Assembly (NCBI GenBank): GCA_947460825.1
Contig: CANHHA010000008.1
Coordinates: 19,649-83,648, forward strand
Direction of reading: 5' to 3'
DNA length: 64,000 nt
Source of the DNA: Flavobacteriales bacterium
GTDB taxonomy: Bacteria > Bacteroidota > Bacteroidia > Flavobacteriales_D > Crocinitomicaceae
Within the stretch, counting starts at the first letter, position 1; every line of letters begins with the position of its first letter. Below, in pieces: positions 40,186 through 50,760 of the stretch. Under the pieces are notes generated by a model. That model made no database searches, was not told where the DNA came from, and worked only from the letters and a program-made list of their open reading frames with translations. The position numbers and the translations under genes were made by a program.

Positions 40186-40222
40186 TGATATTCGCAGGTA
40201 GACTTGAATAAAAATAGGCAAT

Positions 40223-41260
40223 TTAATCTGTTGGAGATTTTTTTGAATTTGGATTTATACCGCTTAAAAATAAGTGCAAATCCTCCCTAATGGTAGTTTC
40301 GTATTCTGCTACAATCGTTTCGGGTTCAAACGAAATAATTCGTTCTTTTTCAAACTTTATCTTGAAATAAATTCTGTTTTTCTGAGAAACACCAAGCGTC
40401 GCTATTTGCACATTTCCAACTGAATAATACACATTAAGCATCCCGAGATAAATCTTCCCATTCACGTTATACTGTTTTAATAAATAACGTCGCTCAATTT
40501 TATGATCCGTATACCCGTTAAAAATTAACTCGATCAAATGAAATGCCTCTGTTAGATTCTTGATGTTTTCCTGAGACAATTCAAATTGAATTTTGTTTCC
40601 TTTACTTTCATCAATATAGATACTCCTGGTTTTTTCAAATTCAGCCAATACATCTTGAAAGGAATTAATCGGAAGCTTTACAGCACGGTGTTGATATGCG
40701 ATTTTTAAGAAATTATCAAAAGCAAAAGGGGCTAAATCTACCTCTTGATTATTCAGGTAGAGTTCCTTTCTTAACACATTACATATTTCAGTATATAATT
40801 GAATGTACCGGTCAAATTTGGGTACATAATTCTCATCCACATAGAAAAACTCTTCGTCAATAGAGCGTATTGCATGTTCAATTTTCTGAGCCCCATCAGC
40901 TGAGATATGAATTCGAACAATGGAATATTGAAAGATTATATTTTTCAATTCTTCAGGAGCTAATTTTCCGTCCTGTAGGGATCTGCTCATTACCTTTAAA
41001 AACTCATTATACAGTTTTAATTTCTCCTCATAGATGACAGAATTTTTAGTCTGAATTTCTTGCAAGTCTGTTTGATTTGAAAGTAATAGCAGCGTAATGA
41101 TGGTTGTTAAAATCGCACCGATAACCCCACTGTTTATATCTTGAACCACTTTTGGTATATCCTTCTCATGGCCATTAATATTCTGAATTACAACGATAGT
41201 TAATGAAATTACTAGGACCACTAATAAATATCTCCAAATCTTTTTAATGCTAATCCTCAT
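40223..41260 (-). CDS. Two-helix membrane-anchored protein of unknown function
   Basis: 345 residues. Two hydrophobic segments at the N-terminus (YLLVVLVISLTIVVIQNI and VIGAILTTIITLLLLSN), then a predicted helical segment (TDLQEIQTKNSVIYEEKLKLYNEF, of which the middle looks coiled-coil) and a long soluble cytoplasmic domain with mixed alpha/beta content. I recognise no catalytic motif. Starts 16 bp after the glycosyltransferase gene, so it is probably in that operon. Confidence 0.7.
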   Translation of the reverse strand: MRISIKKIWRYLLVVLVISLTIVVIQNINGHEKDIPKVVQDINSGVIGAILTTIITLLLLSNQTDLQEIQTKNSVIYEEKLKLYNEFLKVMSRSLQDGKLAPEELKNIIFQYSIVRIHISADGAQKIEHAIRSIDEEFFYVDENYVPKFDRYIQLYTEICNVLRKELYLNNQEVDLAPFAFDNFLKIAYQHRAVKLPINSFQDVLAEFEKTRSIYIDESKGNKIQFELSQENIKNLTEAFHLIELIFNGYTDHKIERRYLLKQYNVNGKIYLGMLNVYYSVGNVQIATLGVSQKNRIYFKIKFEKERIISFEPETIVAEYETTIREDLHLFLSGINPNSKKSPTD

Positions 41261-41276
41261 GATGCTAGGTGCTTTT

Positions 41277-42374
41277 TTATAAATTAACTTTCCTTCCTTT
41301 CCATGTTGGACTCAGGAATAAAATTAAGGTTAATAAAAGTACATTATATAATGGGAAAATCACTTCATAGAGTGGAAAAAGTACCCAAGAGTGAATTCGT
41401 TTAAATCTAAAAAAATAAGGGGCATAGAATATCAAATCCAGTCCTGTCTTTACGAATAACAAAAACAGCATTTCCGAGTATTCCGCCTTGAATAGATATA
41501 TACCCAATAAGGTATAAAAAACAAGAGATAGTAACGTTTGAATTACCCCTAAGCTTGTAGCAAAATGATCTTTAACCTTACTTGTTTTTGAAATCCATCG
41601 GATGCGCTGATGTAAAAAAGCAAAAATCCCTTTAGGAGCATAGGTATATACTGCAAGTAAGGGGTCTGAAATCAAACGTATATCCTTTCCGTTTTTTCTA
41701 AAATCCCGTAATAGAAATAAATCATCGCCGCTTGATATGTGTTGATGTGAGCAATAATCATCTGCCGTTAAAAACGCGCTTTTACTAAATAATAAATTCG
41801 CTCCACTTGCAATTACTGGTCGAAACAGCCCATATAATCCAACGTTTATTGCATTCATTATGTGCAAATCTATTTCTTGCCATAGCTGTCTCTTGGATGG
41901 CCCAATTAATATAGCCGGTAGGATCCATAAGTCCGCAGTAGGAAGCTTTTCTAATTCAGCAAAGAAGTTGTGACCAAAAAAAACATCTGCGTCCAAGGTG
42001 AGGTAATAGTCCCCATGAGCATGTTCCATGCCGTATCTAAGTGCCTCCTTTTTACCGAATTTTTGATCTGGGAGTGATACTAAGGTGATGGGCAAATCAT
42101 TAACATGTTGCTGAAGATATGCTAGGCCCGTATCATCAGAGTGATCATTAATAAAAATGATTTCTAAGGGAAGTTTAATTGAATTCTGCATAGACCCTAT
42201 GATTCTAGGCAATGAATCGACTTCATTCCGAAACGGAATTAAAACGGTTATTTTTTCTAATGAAATAGTTTCAGAAGTCTTCGACCGAGCCTTGAACTTA
42301 TAGCTTGTCCCACCAACACCAACTATTAATGCCAGCAAGAATAAATATATTAGGAGAAAAACCGTGCTTTCCAT
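41277..42374 (-). CDS. Family 2 glycosyltransferase, membrane-bound
   Basis: 365 residues. N-terminal membrane helix (STVFLLIYLFLLALIVGVGG), then a GT-A domain: ITVLIPFRNEVDSLPRII (nucleotide-sugar binding), LDADVFFG (DxD-type metal site), SSGDDLFLLRDF (catalytic base region), and QRIRWISKTSK (Q/RxxRW-type). Two to three further helices at the C-terminus anchor it in the inner membrane. Similar enzymes transfer sugars to lipids or build polysaccharide. It overlaps the membrane gene upstream by 25 bp. Confidence 0.9.
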   Translation of the reverse strand: MESTVFLLIYLFLLALIVGVGGTSYKFKARSKTSETISLEKITVLIPFRNEVDSLPRIIGSMQNSIKLPLEIIFINDHSDDTGLAYLQQHVNDLPITLVSLPDQKFGKKEALRYGMEHAHGDYYLTLDADVFFGHNFFAELEKLPTADLWILPAILIGPSKRQLWQEIDLHIMNAINVGLYGLFRPVIASGANLLFSKSAFLTADDYCSHQHISSGDDLFLLRDFRKNGKDIRLISDPLLAVYTYAPKGIFAFLHQRIRWISKTSKVKDHFATSLGVIQTLLSLVFYTLLGIYLFKAEYSEMLFLLFVKTGLDLIFYAPYFFRFKRIHSWVLFPLYEVIFPLYNVLLLTLILFLSPTWKGRKVNL

Positions 42375-43267
42375 GTACTCGATATACGTATTAAGGCAAA
42401 TAAAACGGGAAGTAACACATTAAACCCCCAGGTAAAAAAAGCAGTCAACATAATTTCTTCTTTAGGATAGGCAAACCAAGAAAATACAGCCACCGCAATG
42501 AGTTCCCGCAAAACAAGTTTACCAAATAAAATGGAAGGAGACCAGGTAATCAATCCATAACTTAACATGAGAATAAATAGTTGTTTTAGCTCGAAAGGAA
42601 CTCCGAATCCGAGCAATAAAAGGTGAAATTGAACAGAAAAAACAAGGTAACGAACTACACTCCATATTAAAATTTGTGGTTTCATCGGAGTGCGAGGTAA
42701 TTCTTGAAGTGTACGAATTAACTTCCACCTCCCCCAAGCGTTTGGGTACCTGAGTTTAAAAAAATACGCGGTCAAACTCAATAGGCATGCACCGATAAAG
42801 CATAGGGTCATGTACAGGCGACTCATTCCAAATAAATAACATGAACCTACAGCGGCAAACAACATGGTCACCGAAAATTGAGCCAATCCGGTAAGCACCC
42901 CAGCGCCCATCCATTGGAGATTTCGCATCCGATCTTTAATTCCAAAGCGACCAAAAGTAGTTGCAATGAATGCCGGCGTGAAAAAGGAAACGACTATCCC
43001 CTGAAAAAACGCATGGTATTGATCGGATTGAGGTATATCATACTGATCCACACTCCGCTGAAAGCGCTTCCATTCTAACCAAAAATTTATCGGAAATAAA
43101 AGGAACGCACAAAACATAAAGAAATAATTAGTGACATTAATCGCCTCAAATGAAAGCCACTTAAAGAGCAGTTGATAGCAGATTACCGCAAAGCAAGCGA
43201 ATAAAAGAAATCGAATGAAGACCTCAAGGGTGGCATTAAATTGAGTAGCTTTACTTTTCGTTTGCAT
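42350..43267 (-). CDS. Polytopic membrane protein, UPF0104/flippase-like
   Basis: 305 residues from ATG at 43267 (a TTG two codons upstream is the other option). About eight hydrophobic segments; features such as GIVVSFFTPAFIATTFGRFG and GAGVLTGLAQFSVTMLFA are reminiscent of the lysylphosphatidylglycerol synthetase TM region/UPF0104 family, whose members may move or modify lipids. With the overlapping glycosyltransferase this suggests a glycolipid task. The start codon is only 5 bp from the ruvC start on the other strand. Confidence 0.65.
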   Translation of the reverse strand: MQTKSKATQFNATLEVFIRFLLFACFAVICYQLLFKWLSFEAINVTNYFFMFCAFLLFPINFWLEWKRFQRSVDQYDIPQSDQYHAFFQGIVVSFFTPAFIATTFGRFGIKDRMRNLQWMGAGVLTGLAQFSVTMLFAAVGSCYLFGMSRLYMTLCFIGACLLSLTAYFFKLRYPNAWGRWKLIRTLQELPRTPMKPQILIWSVVRYLVFSVQFHLLLLGFGVPFELKQLFILMLSYGLITWSPSILFGKLVLRELIAVAVFSWFAYPKEEIMLTAFFTWGFNVLLPVLFALIRISSTWKARFFS

Positions 43268-43272
43268 TTTCA

Positions 43273-43833
43273 ATGGCTGAAGATAGAATAATTCTTGGAA
43301 TTGACCCCGGAACCACGGTGATGGGGTATGGATTAATCCATGTTAAAAACGGTAAACTGTCCTTGGTGAATTTCGGAATTATTCAACTTCATAAGTTGCC
43401 GAGCCATCCTGACAAATTAAAACGTATTTTGGAACGCATCAACGGATTAATAGAAGAGTATAAGCCGGATGAAATGGCGATTGAGGCTCCGTTCTTTGGC
43501 AAAAATGTACAATCCATGTTAAAATTGGGACGAGCCCAAGGGGTTGCAATTGCCGCCTGTTTGAATCACAATATCCCATTTGAAGAATATGCTCCTCGTA
43601 GAATTAAACAAAGCATTACAAGCAACGGTAACGCCTCCAAAGAACAAGTTGCTGCCATGTTGCAATCCTTATTGAACTTCGATGAAATGCCTAAGTACTT
43701 AGATGCCACGGATGGGTTGGCAGTGGCCGTGTGTCATGTGTTCTCAAAAGGAGTAGGTGAACACAATAAAGCCAAGGGAGGTGGTTGGAAGAGTTTTATC
43801 AAAGATCAATCCCATCGCGTGAAAAAGTCATGA
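43273..43833 (+). CDS. ruvC: Holliday junction resolvase RuvC
   Basis: Cuts Holliday junctions together with RuvAB. 186 residues. Catalytic acids visible: D in ILGIDPGTTVMGYG, E in MAIEAPFFGKN, and the C-terminal D pair in YLDATDGLAVAVCH. The start ATG lies 5 bp from the start of the divergent membrane gene, so each promoter must sit inside the other gene. Its stop overlaps the rnhA start (ATGA). Confidence 0.96.
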   Translation: MAEDRIILGIDPGTTVMGYGLIHVKNGKLSLVNFGIIQLHKLPSHPDKLKRILERINGLIEEYKPDEMAIEAPFFGKNVQSMLKLGRAQGVAIAACLNHNIPFEEYAPRRIKQSITSNGNASKEQVAAMLQSLLNFDEMPKYLDATDGLAVAVCHVFSKGVGEHNKAKGGGWKSFIKDQSHRVKKS

Positions 43834-44306
43834 TTAATTGCATACAAATATATACAGATGGTTCCTCGAGAGGAAACCCTGGTCCTGGTGGGTTTGGCAT
43901 TGTTATGAAATTTGGAACGAACGAGAAAACAGTATCCAAGGGCTACAGACTCACGACCAATAACCGAATGGAATTATGGGCGGTTATCCATGCATTGGAA
44001 CTTGTAAATACAAACAAATACCCCATTCATATTTATTCAGATTCAAAATATGTGATTGAGTCTATTGAAAAAAAATGGGTCTGGGCTTGGGAGAAAAAAG
44101 GCTTCAAAGGAAAGAAAAATGAAGACTTATGGAGAAAATACCTTCAACTACATCCCAACTATACCCTGAATTTTCATTGGGTTAAAGGACATGCAGGTCA
44201 TCCCGAAAACGAACGGTGCGATGTGCTCGCAGTGCAAGCAGCAACTTCAACAAATTTGGGTATTGACGAAGGCTACGAGAAGATGCAAGGACTCGGGTTA
44301 CTTTGA
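43830..44306 (+). CDS. rnhA: Ribonuclease HI
   Basis: Degrades RNA in RNA-DNA hybrids. 158 residues from the ATG that overlaps the ruvC stop; a longer frame from 43785 inside ruvC lacks family similarity. Catalytic carboxylates: D in IYTDGSSRGNPGPGG, E in TTNNRMELWAVIHAL, D in IYSDSKYVIE, and D in HPENERCDVLAVQAA; the handle with Trp/Lys-rich KKWVWAWEKKGFKGKKN is present. Converges with the PKD protein (9-bp overlap). Confidence 0.96.
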   Translation: MINCIQIYTDGSSRGNPGPGGFGIVMKFGTNEKTVSKGYRLTTNNRMELWAVIHALELVNTNKYPIHIYSDSKYVIESIEKKWVWAWEKKGFKGKKNEDLWRKYLQLHPNYTLNFHWVKGHAGHPENERCDVLAVQAATSTNLGIDEGYEKMQGLGLL

Positions 44307-47300
44307 CCCAATCACCGTTACAAAACCATTTCGGTCAACAGCAGTACCTCCAAGCATTTCTCCGATAAGGCGGTAGAAATATACACCATCCGTGCATGGA
44401 ACACCGTCTGAAGTATCCCCGTCCCACAATGCAATACCAGTTTGATCCTCAATCATATATACCATATGACCCCAACGATTAAAAATCTGAATTTGATAAG
44501 TTTTAAAGAATTGCTCAGATAACACTAATTGATCATTCACTCCATCCCCATTCGGAGTAATTACATTCGGAATAATTAAATCCGGGTCTTTTACATTGAT
44601 GACTAATGCATATGAATCCTCACATCCCTGCTGATCAACTACGGTTAGGGTAATCGTATATGGTCCACTTAAAGCAAAACTCGTTGTTTGATCGCCGTTA
44701 TTATTTAGGGTGTAGGTGGTATCGTTATTAATATCCCAAGTCCAACTCACAATTGGGCTTGCAATGAATGTGGACTGATCTGCGAACACAACGGGGTCGT
44801 TTTGATCAACCAACATCGGGGTTGCGGTAAAGTCAGCATCTAATCCATCGTCAAATACGGTAACGGAATCAAGCACCGTAGTGATTTCGCAGCCATCGGG
44901 ACTGATTAAGGTAACTGTCGCCTGATAGGTTCCTGGAGTTTCGTAATTGTACACGAAATTTGTTTCGTTATACACAAAGTTTCCATCACCCATATTCCAA
45001 ATTAAACTGTCTACGTTTACCGGTGCTTGTACGAGGAATGCGGCACCTTGGGCACACAAATTTGGGTTTTGAACAAAACCTGGCACCCCTTGTGGACCAC
45101 CTATCGTTACGTGATTGTCAACTGTTGTGTCATCAACACATCCGTATTGGTCGGTAATTTGAAGGGTAAGATCAAAGGCACCATTAATCACAAAAGTATT
45201 ACTTGGGTCCTCCAGGATTGAGTTATTCCCATCACCAAAACCCCAATCCCATGCACTTATATTGCCATAAGATTGTGAAGAGTCGATGTAGGTTCCGAAT
45301 AATGGTGGACATGCATATTCTCCATTGGCATTTAAAACCGCACCGCTAAAGCTAAATGCAGGAATTGCATGTGGTAAAGAAACAGTAACCAATTGAGTTA
45401 AGGTGTCCTCACATCCGTTGGAATCTATGGCGACAAGCGATAAATTAAAGGTACTACTCAATTGACTCACTGGAAGATTCGGCGGAACAACCGAAACAAT
45501 ACCTGTATCCTGAGCAGTTCCAAACGCTTGATTGTTAACATACCACACATAGGATAAATTACCAACGCCCGTGGATGAATTCAAGGTGAGGTTGGTATCT
45601 GACGTACAAACAACCGAAGGAAAGGTGAAATTCGCAGTTGGCTTTGTGATGGTTATTGGCACCGTAGCCGGAGTTGAAGAACAACCAAATACATCGTAAA
45701 CTACCATTGTTGCATAATAGGTGCCATTGCCATTGAACGTGTGATTTATTGGCTGATTCACGGCATTCGTGGTCACGGAACTATTATCATCAGAGAATGT
45801 AGTGACGAAATACGACAATGGCATACCATTTCCAACAGCCATTGAACTGTTTGTGAAGGTAACGGGAAAGGGAGAACAACCCACCGCATTTTGGGCAGAA
45901 ATAATTGGGAATGGAATATTCAATACCCGCACAGGATGCATAATTTGCGCGGTACATCCAACACTATTTGTTACTGTAAGTGTAATGTTATAGAGACCTT
46001 GTGTAGTATAAACATAGGCTGGATTCGGTCCTGAGGTAACAGTTTGTCCATTCCCCATGGCATAGGACCAATTGGTTAATGGATGTGCATTCCAAGAGGT
46101 ACTCGCATTAAAAAGAAGCAAACTATCATTTCTACAAACCGAATCATTCGACATGGTAAACTGCGCAGCGATTTGTGAAATATTTATAGTCTTTGTAATA
46201 CTATCATGACAGCCGGTGGTATAGTTGTGAATTACTTGTTCCACGGTGTAGGACCCATAGGTCGCAAAATTGTGGGTTGTATTTCCATTATTTACGCCAT
46301 CCAACACGGCGTTTCCAATGTTTGTATTCGGAGTTCCGTCACCCCATTCCCATGTCATACTTACATTGTCGGGTTGTTCACCATGGATAGCGTTGTCGGT
46401 AAATGTTATGTTCACTGGTAAATTTCCTGGGTTGCACACTAATTGTTGCGAAGGGTTAAATTGAGCAATTGGCGCCAATACATACACTGCAGAGTCTATG
46501 GTGATTGAATCTTTACATCCACGAAAATCAACGATGAGTTGCACGGAGATATATCCGGTGTCTTGCGTGAATTGGTGGGTAGGATTTTCTTGCGTTGAGG
46601 TGCCATCACCAAAATCCCAAAAATAAGTCACTTCATTCGGTTGATGGGGTACTGAAATTACAGTTCCATTCGTGAAATTCACATTTTGCTTTACACAGGT
46701 AACTAAGGGGCTTACCGTAAAATCCACTAAATCTATGTCACCAACCGTTACATAGTCATTCATAAATAAGGTATCCACACATCCCGACTGAGAGGTCACT
46801 ACTAAGGTAACATCGTACAACCCTAAATTATATGTTTGACTTGGAGGATTTTGTCCGTTAAAGGTCTGTCCGTTTCCGAAATTCCATTGCCAACTCACAA
46901 TCTGATTTGCGGGATTTGGTGTAGAGGAAGTATCTGTAAATTGAACCGTATGCGGGGTGCAGCCTCCTGGTTCATCCGCAAAAAATCCAGCCTGAATGTT
47001 AACGATGTTGATGTAATTATTTTGCGTGGTGCTTCCTGTACATCCAGATGGCGTACTTACGGAAAGCGTAACGCTGAATTGACCTCCAGAGGTGTATACC
47101 TGAGGCGGTGGGGTGGTACCCGTGTAGGTCTGACCATTACCAAAATTCCAGGTATAATTCCCGGCTACCCCTGTGGTATTCGTAAAGGTTACCGTTGAAG
47201 GGGCACAATTCGTTAATGGATTGGCAGTGAACGTTGGGTTAATGTTGTTTTGAATCGTAATCTGGTGGGTAACATTGTCTGTGCACCCAGAACTTGTATT

Positions 47301-48059
47301 TTGGGAGGTGAGTGTAATGGTATAGGTTCCAGCGGCATTAAAGGTAAATGAGGGGTTTTGTTGTGCACTATTGCCCTGACCACCAAAACTCCAACTCCAT
47401 GCGTTAGCCCCGGCAGTGGAATTATCTTGAAAGGATATAGCGGTCCCAACACATCCTGCTGCGGGAGCAGTTATTCCTGCTTGGAAATTACTAACCACGA
47501 TGGAGTCCGTGTAACTGGCTACACAGCCCGTAGTTGTATTCGTTACTGTGAGTTGAACCCCAAAATTTCCTGCGGAATTATAGGTAACATTAGCAGGATT
47601 TTGAGTATTAGAGTTTTGTCCGTTTCCAAAATTCCATGCGTATGAAAAATTTGCACCACTTGAGGAAGTATTTGTGAATCCCACGGTTAGGGGTACCACA
47701 CAACCGATTCCTGTTACGTTAAAGCCCACCGTAGGGGCGGGTAATACCGTAATGTAATTTGCTTTTATTTCTGAATCAACCCCTCCTGCAGTATTGGTTA
47801 CAACCAAAGTAACAGTAAATGTGCCTGAGGTGGTAAAGACGTGCGTGGGATTTTGAGTACTTACGGTTACTCCATCACCAAAATTCCAAGAATATTGATT
47901 TATCGCTGGACCACCATTGGCCGTGGAGGTGGAAGTAAAGTTCACCGGAACACCGGCACAAACGCTGAGTGGTGATGCCGTAAAATTTGCCGTTGGGGCT
48001 TGCGCCAAAATGGAAATTGTACTGCAAATAAAAACAATAGAAATAATTATACTTTTCAT
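44298..48059 (-). CDS. PKD-repeat surface protein with gliding-motility type B sorting domain
   Basis: 1253 residues. Signal peptide (MKSIIISIVFICSTISILAQ), then 13 PKD-like units of about 80-95 residues, recognised by WNFGDG/WNFGNG and YTVTLTVT-type strands (e.g. QYSWNFGDGVTVSTQNP, WDFGDGTSTQENPTHQF), and a C-terminal domain (about 1160-1253: NVITPNGDGVNDQLVL, FNRWGHMVY, LWDGDTSDG, GVYFYRL) of the gliding-motility-associated type. Exported by T9SS and probably surface-attached; likely an adhesin. Single-gene unit with its own TACTTTTG box upstream. Confidence 0.93.
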   Translation of the reverse strand: MKSIIISIVFICSTISILAQAPTANFTASPLSVCAGVPVNFTSTSTANGGPAINQYSWNFGDGVTVSTQNPTHVFTTSGTFTVTLVVTNTAGGVDSEIKANYITVLPAPTVGFNVTGIGCVVPLTVGFTNTSSSGANFSYAWNFGNGQNSNTQNPANVTYNSAGNFGVQLTVTNTTTGCVASYTDSIVVSNFQAGITAPAAGCVGTAISFQDNSTAGANAWSWSFGGQGNSAQQNPSFTFNAAGTYTITLTSQNTSSGCTDNVTHQITIQNNINPTFTANPLTNCAPSTVTFTNTTGVAGNYTWNFGNGQTYTGTTPPPQVYTSGGQFSVTLSVSTPSGCTGSTTQNNYINIVNIQAGFFADEPGGCTPHTVQFTDTSSTPNPANQIVSWQWNFGNGQTFNGQNPPSQTYNLGLYDVTLVVTSQSGCVDTLFMNDYVTVGDIDLVDFTVSPLVTCVKQNVNFTNGTVISVPHQPNEVTYFWDFGDGTSTQENPTHQFTQDTGYISVQLIVDFRGCKDSITIDSAVYVLAPIAQFNPSQQLVCNPGNLPVNITFTDNAIHGEQPDNVSMTWEWGDGTPNTNIGNAVLDGVNNGNTTHNFATYGSYTVEQVIHNYTTGCHDSITKTINISQIAAQFTMSNDSVCRNDSLLLFNASTSWNAHPLTNWSYAMGNGQTVTSGPNPAYVYTTQGLYNITLTVTNSVGCTAQIMHPVRVLNIPFPIISAQNAVGCSPFPVTFTNSSMAVGNGMPLSYFVTTFSDDNSSVTTNAVNQPINHTFNGNGTYYATMVVYDVFGCSSTPATVPITITKPTANFTFPSVVCTSDTNLTLNSSTGVGNLSYVWYVNNQAFGTAQDTGIVSVVPPNLPVSQLSSTFNLSLVAIDSNGCEDTLTQLVTVSLPHAIPAFSFSGAVLNANGEYACPPLFGTYIDSSQSYGNISAWDWGFGDGNNSILEDPSNTFVINGAFDLTLQITDQYGCVDDTTVDNHVTIGGPQGVPGFVQNPNLCAQGAAFLVQAPVNVDSLIWNMGDGNFVYNETNFVYNYETPGTYQATVTLISPDGCEITTVLDSVTVFDDGLDADFTATPMLVDQNDPVVFADQSTFIASPIVSWTWDINNDTTYTLNNNGDQTTSFALSGPYTITLTVVDQQGCEDSYALVINVKDPDLIIPNVITPNGDGVNDQLVLSEQFFKTYQIQIFNRWGHMVYMIEDQTGIALWDGDTSDGVPCTDGVYFYRLIGEMLGGTAVDRNGFVTVIGSK

Positions 48060-48062
48060 AGG

Positions 48063-48084
48063 CCTTATAAGGACAACAAAAGTA
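48063..48084 (-). promoter_or_regulatory. -7 box plus 10-bp palindrome before the PKD gene
   Basis: TACTTTTG (48077-48084, minus) matches TAnnTTTG, 17 bp before the ATG. Between box and start lies the perfect palindrome CCTTATAAGG (48063-48072), which could be an operator in the 5' leader; that role is only a guess. Confidence 0.4.
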
Positions 48085-48108
48085 GATAAATAGTTGCTTA
48101 AATGTAGA

Positions 48109-50760
48109 TTATTTTTTCATGAAGGGAAACCATGAAATATGCTCTTCTTTATTCACATTTCTGCGCTCGCACACCGATAAAAACTGATCCTCTAAAATCG
48201 CTGTGATTCCGAAATACTTTGAGTCCGGATGTGCAAAGTACCAGCCTGAAACAGAGGAAGCTGGATTCATAGCTAGGGATTCCGTTAGGGTAATCCCAAT
48301 GCGTTTCGTCGCCTCCAACAGGTTGAAGATCCCCAGTTTTTCGTAATGATCCGGGCATGCTGGGTACCCTGGCGCAGGACGAATCCCCTTGTATTTTTCA
48401 GCAATTAAGTCCTCATTTTTCAGGGGTGATTTGTCGTAACCCCAATATGAAATCCTTACTTGTTCATGGAGCCATTCCGCAAGGGCTTCAGCCAAACGAT
48501 CGGCAATTGCTTTTACCATGATGCTCGTGTAATCGTCATTGGAAGCTTCGAATGCTTTACATACTTGGGTTACATCCCCTGCCGTTACTGCAAAACAACC
48601 GATATAATCCTCAAGGCCCTGCTCCTTGGGGGCAATGTAGTCTGATAAACACACATTATATTGTCCTGCGGTTTTTTCAATTTGTTGGCGCAATCCAATG
48701 GACAAATGCAACACCTCTTGACCAGTTTCCTCGTAAATTTCGATATCGTCCCCTATGGAATTTGCCTTGAACAGGCCATAGACGTACTTCGGTTCAAACC
48801 ACCCCCGTTCCACACCCTCTGCTAAGGTAGATTTGGCATCTTCCAGCAGTTTAGTCGCTTCGACCCCAACCACCGAGTCGGATAAAATATCGGGATATTT
48901 TCCGTGTAAATCCCAACTCCTAAAAAAAGGCGACCAATCGATATATGGAATTAACGTTTCTACAGCAACCGTTCCGTCAACCACCCCAAGGGTGGGAGGC
49001 TTCACCAAGGTGTGCTCAGAAAAATCGAGTACTAACTTATTCTTTCGAGCGGCTTCAATCGAAACCATGCGCTTGGTGGCTGTCTGTAATTCATGGTGTG
49101 CACGAATTCGCTCGTACTCCAACAAAACGGTATTGTGGTATGCTTTAGAATCTCCTCCGAGCATTTTTTCTGCAACAGTTACGGCTCTGGATGCATCGGG
49201 TACATAAATAACCGGCCCTTCATAATTCGGTGTAATCTTTACCGCGGTATGTACTTTAGACGTGGTAGCGCCACCAATGAGTAAGGGAATCTTTAAATTT
49301 CGCTGCTGCATTTCAGTGGCTACCTTCACCATTTCTTCGAGGGACGGCGTAATTAATCCACTTAATCCAATAATATCCACTTCTTCTTCGATCGCCCGAC
49401 TAACAATTAGATTACCAGGGACCATAACCCCCATATCTATAATTTCATAGTTATTACAAGCGAGGACCACCCCAACGATATTTTTCCCGATGTCGTGAAC
49501 GTCTCCTTTCACCGTAGCCATAAGAATCTTTCCCGCTTTTTGTATTTCCCCATTCTTATCTGCCTCAATATAGGGTTGTAGAAATGAGACCGCCTTTTTC
49601 ATGACTCGCGCGGATTTAACCACCTGAGGCAGAAACATTTTACCTTCACCAAAGAGGTCGCCAACAACATTCATACCCGCCATTAATGGTCCTTCAATAA
49701 TCTGAAGGGGCTTTGGGAATAAGGGTAAACAGAGCGCTACATCGGATTCAATAAACTTATCAATTCCTTTGACTAAGGCATGCTCGATGCGTTTTTCTAC
49801 ATCCCATGCTCTCCAAGCTTCATCAGCCACCAGTTCTTTTTTGCCTTGCTTAACTGTTTCCGCGAAATTAAGTAAGCGTTCGGTCGCGTCATCACGTCGA
49901 TTAAAAAGCACATCTTCTATGTGCCCTAACAATACGGGGTCGATGTCGGAGTACACGGCGAGCATCGTTGGGTTTACAATGCCCATATTCATTCCGTGCT
50001 GAATCGCATGGTATAGAAAAGCTGCGTGCATGGCCTCGCGTACTGCATTATTTCCACGAAATGAAAACGACACATTAGAGACCCCGCCGCTAATATGGCA
50101 ACCAGGTAAGTTTTTCGTGATCCATTCTGAAGCCCTAAAAAAGTCAAGCGCATTGAGTGCATGTTCGTCCATTCCTGTAGCAACGGGAAAGATATTCGGG
50201 TCGAAAATGATATCGTTCGGATGCACATTTGCCTTATTCACCAACAATTCATAGGACCGGGCACAAATCTCAATTCTACGTTCATAGGAATCTGCTTGCC
50301 CCCGCTCATCAAATGCCATGATCACCATGGCTGCTCCCATGGATTGAATGAACTTAGCCTGTTGAATAAACAAGGCTTCACCTTCCTTCAGTGATATCGA
50401 ATTCACCACCCCTTTTCCTTGCAGGCATTTGAGTCCAGCCACAATGATTTCCCACTTGGAGCTATCGATCATGATTGGGATTCTGGCAATTTCAGGTTCG
50501 GAGGCAATTAAATTCAGAAACGTTACCATTGCCAATTTTCCGTCAATCATTGCTTCATCCATGTTCACATCTAGGATTTGAGCTCCTCCCTCTACTTGTT
50601 CTCGGGCAACGGCTAGGGCTTCCTCGTAGCTTTCCTCTTCAATTAAACGCAAAAAGGCTTTTGACCCGGTAACATTGGTTCGTTCCCCGACGTTAATAAA
50701 ATTAGTTTGCTTGGTAGCAATTAGAGGTTCTAACCCTGAAAGCTTAAGAATTCGTTCCAT
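48109..50760 (-). CDS. metH: Methionine synthase, folate-, cobalamin- and reactivation-domain subunit (split MetH, C-terminal part)
   Basis: 883 residues from ATG at 50760, carrying MetH domains 2-4: pterin-binding domain ([27 protein letters not shown]), cobalamin cap and B12-binding domain with the ligand motif [12 protein letters not shown] (His about residue 422) and [16 protein letters not shown], and the SAM-binding reactivation domain ([14 protein letters not shown]). The homocysteine domain is on the separate gene just upstream, with a 17-bp overlap. A longer frame to 50832 lies inside that gene and adds residues not seen in the family. Together the two make the full B12-dependent enzyme that methylates homocysteine from 5-methyl-THF. 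Under the SAM riboswitch. Confidence 0.95.
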   Translation of the reverse strand: MERILKLSGLEPLIATKQTNFINVGERTNVTGSKAFLRLIEEESYEEALAVAREQVEGGAQILDVNMDEAMIDGKLAMVTFLNLIASEPEIARIPIMIDSSKWEIIVAGLKCLQGKGVVNSISLKEGEALFIQQAKFIQSMGAAMVIMAFDERGQADSYERRIEICARSYELLVNKANVHPNDIIFDPNIFPVATGMDEHALNALDFFRASEWITKNLPGCHISGGVSNVSFSFRGNNAVREAMHAAFLYHAIQHGMNMGIVNPTMLAVYSDIDPVLLGHIEDVLFNRRDDATERLLNFAETVKQGKKELVADEAWRAWDVEKRIEHALVKGIDKFIESDVALCLPLFPKPLQIIEGPLMAGMNVVGDLFGEGKMFLPQVVKSARVMKKAVSFLQPYIEADKNGEIQKAGKILMATVKGDVHDIGKNIVGVVLACNNYEIIDMGVMVPGNLIVSRAIEEEVDIIGLSGLITPSLEEMVKVATEMQQRNLKIPLLIGGATTSKVHTAVKITPNYEGPVIYVPDASRAVTVAEKMLGGDSKAYHNTVLLEYERIRAHHELQTATKRMVSIEAARKNKLVLDFSEHTLVKPPTLGVVDGTVAVETLIPYIDWSPFFRSWDLHGKYPDILSDSVVGVEATKLLEDAKSTLAEGVERGWFEPKYVYGLFKANSIGDDIEIYEETGQEVLHLSIGLRQQIEKTAGQYNVCLSDYIAPKEQGLEDYIGCFAVTAGDVTQVCKAFEASNDDYTSIMVKAIADRLAEALAEWLHEQVRISYWGYDKSPLKNEDLIAEKYKGIRPAPGYPACPDHYEKLGIFNLLEATKRIGITLTESLAMNPASSVSGWYFAHPDSKYFGITAILEDQFLSVCERRNVNKEEHISWFPFMKK

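Noticed and set aside
46836..47198. Plus-strand frame of 120 codons
   Set aside because: Shadow of the PKD-repeat protein; the repeats alone keep stops away on the other strand.
48833..49207. Plus-strand frame of 124 codons and several similar ones between 48.4 and 51.1 kb
   Set aside because: All are antisense shadows of the two metH genes.
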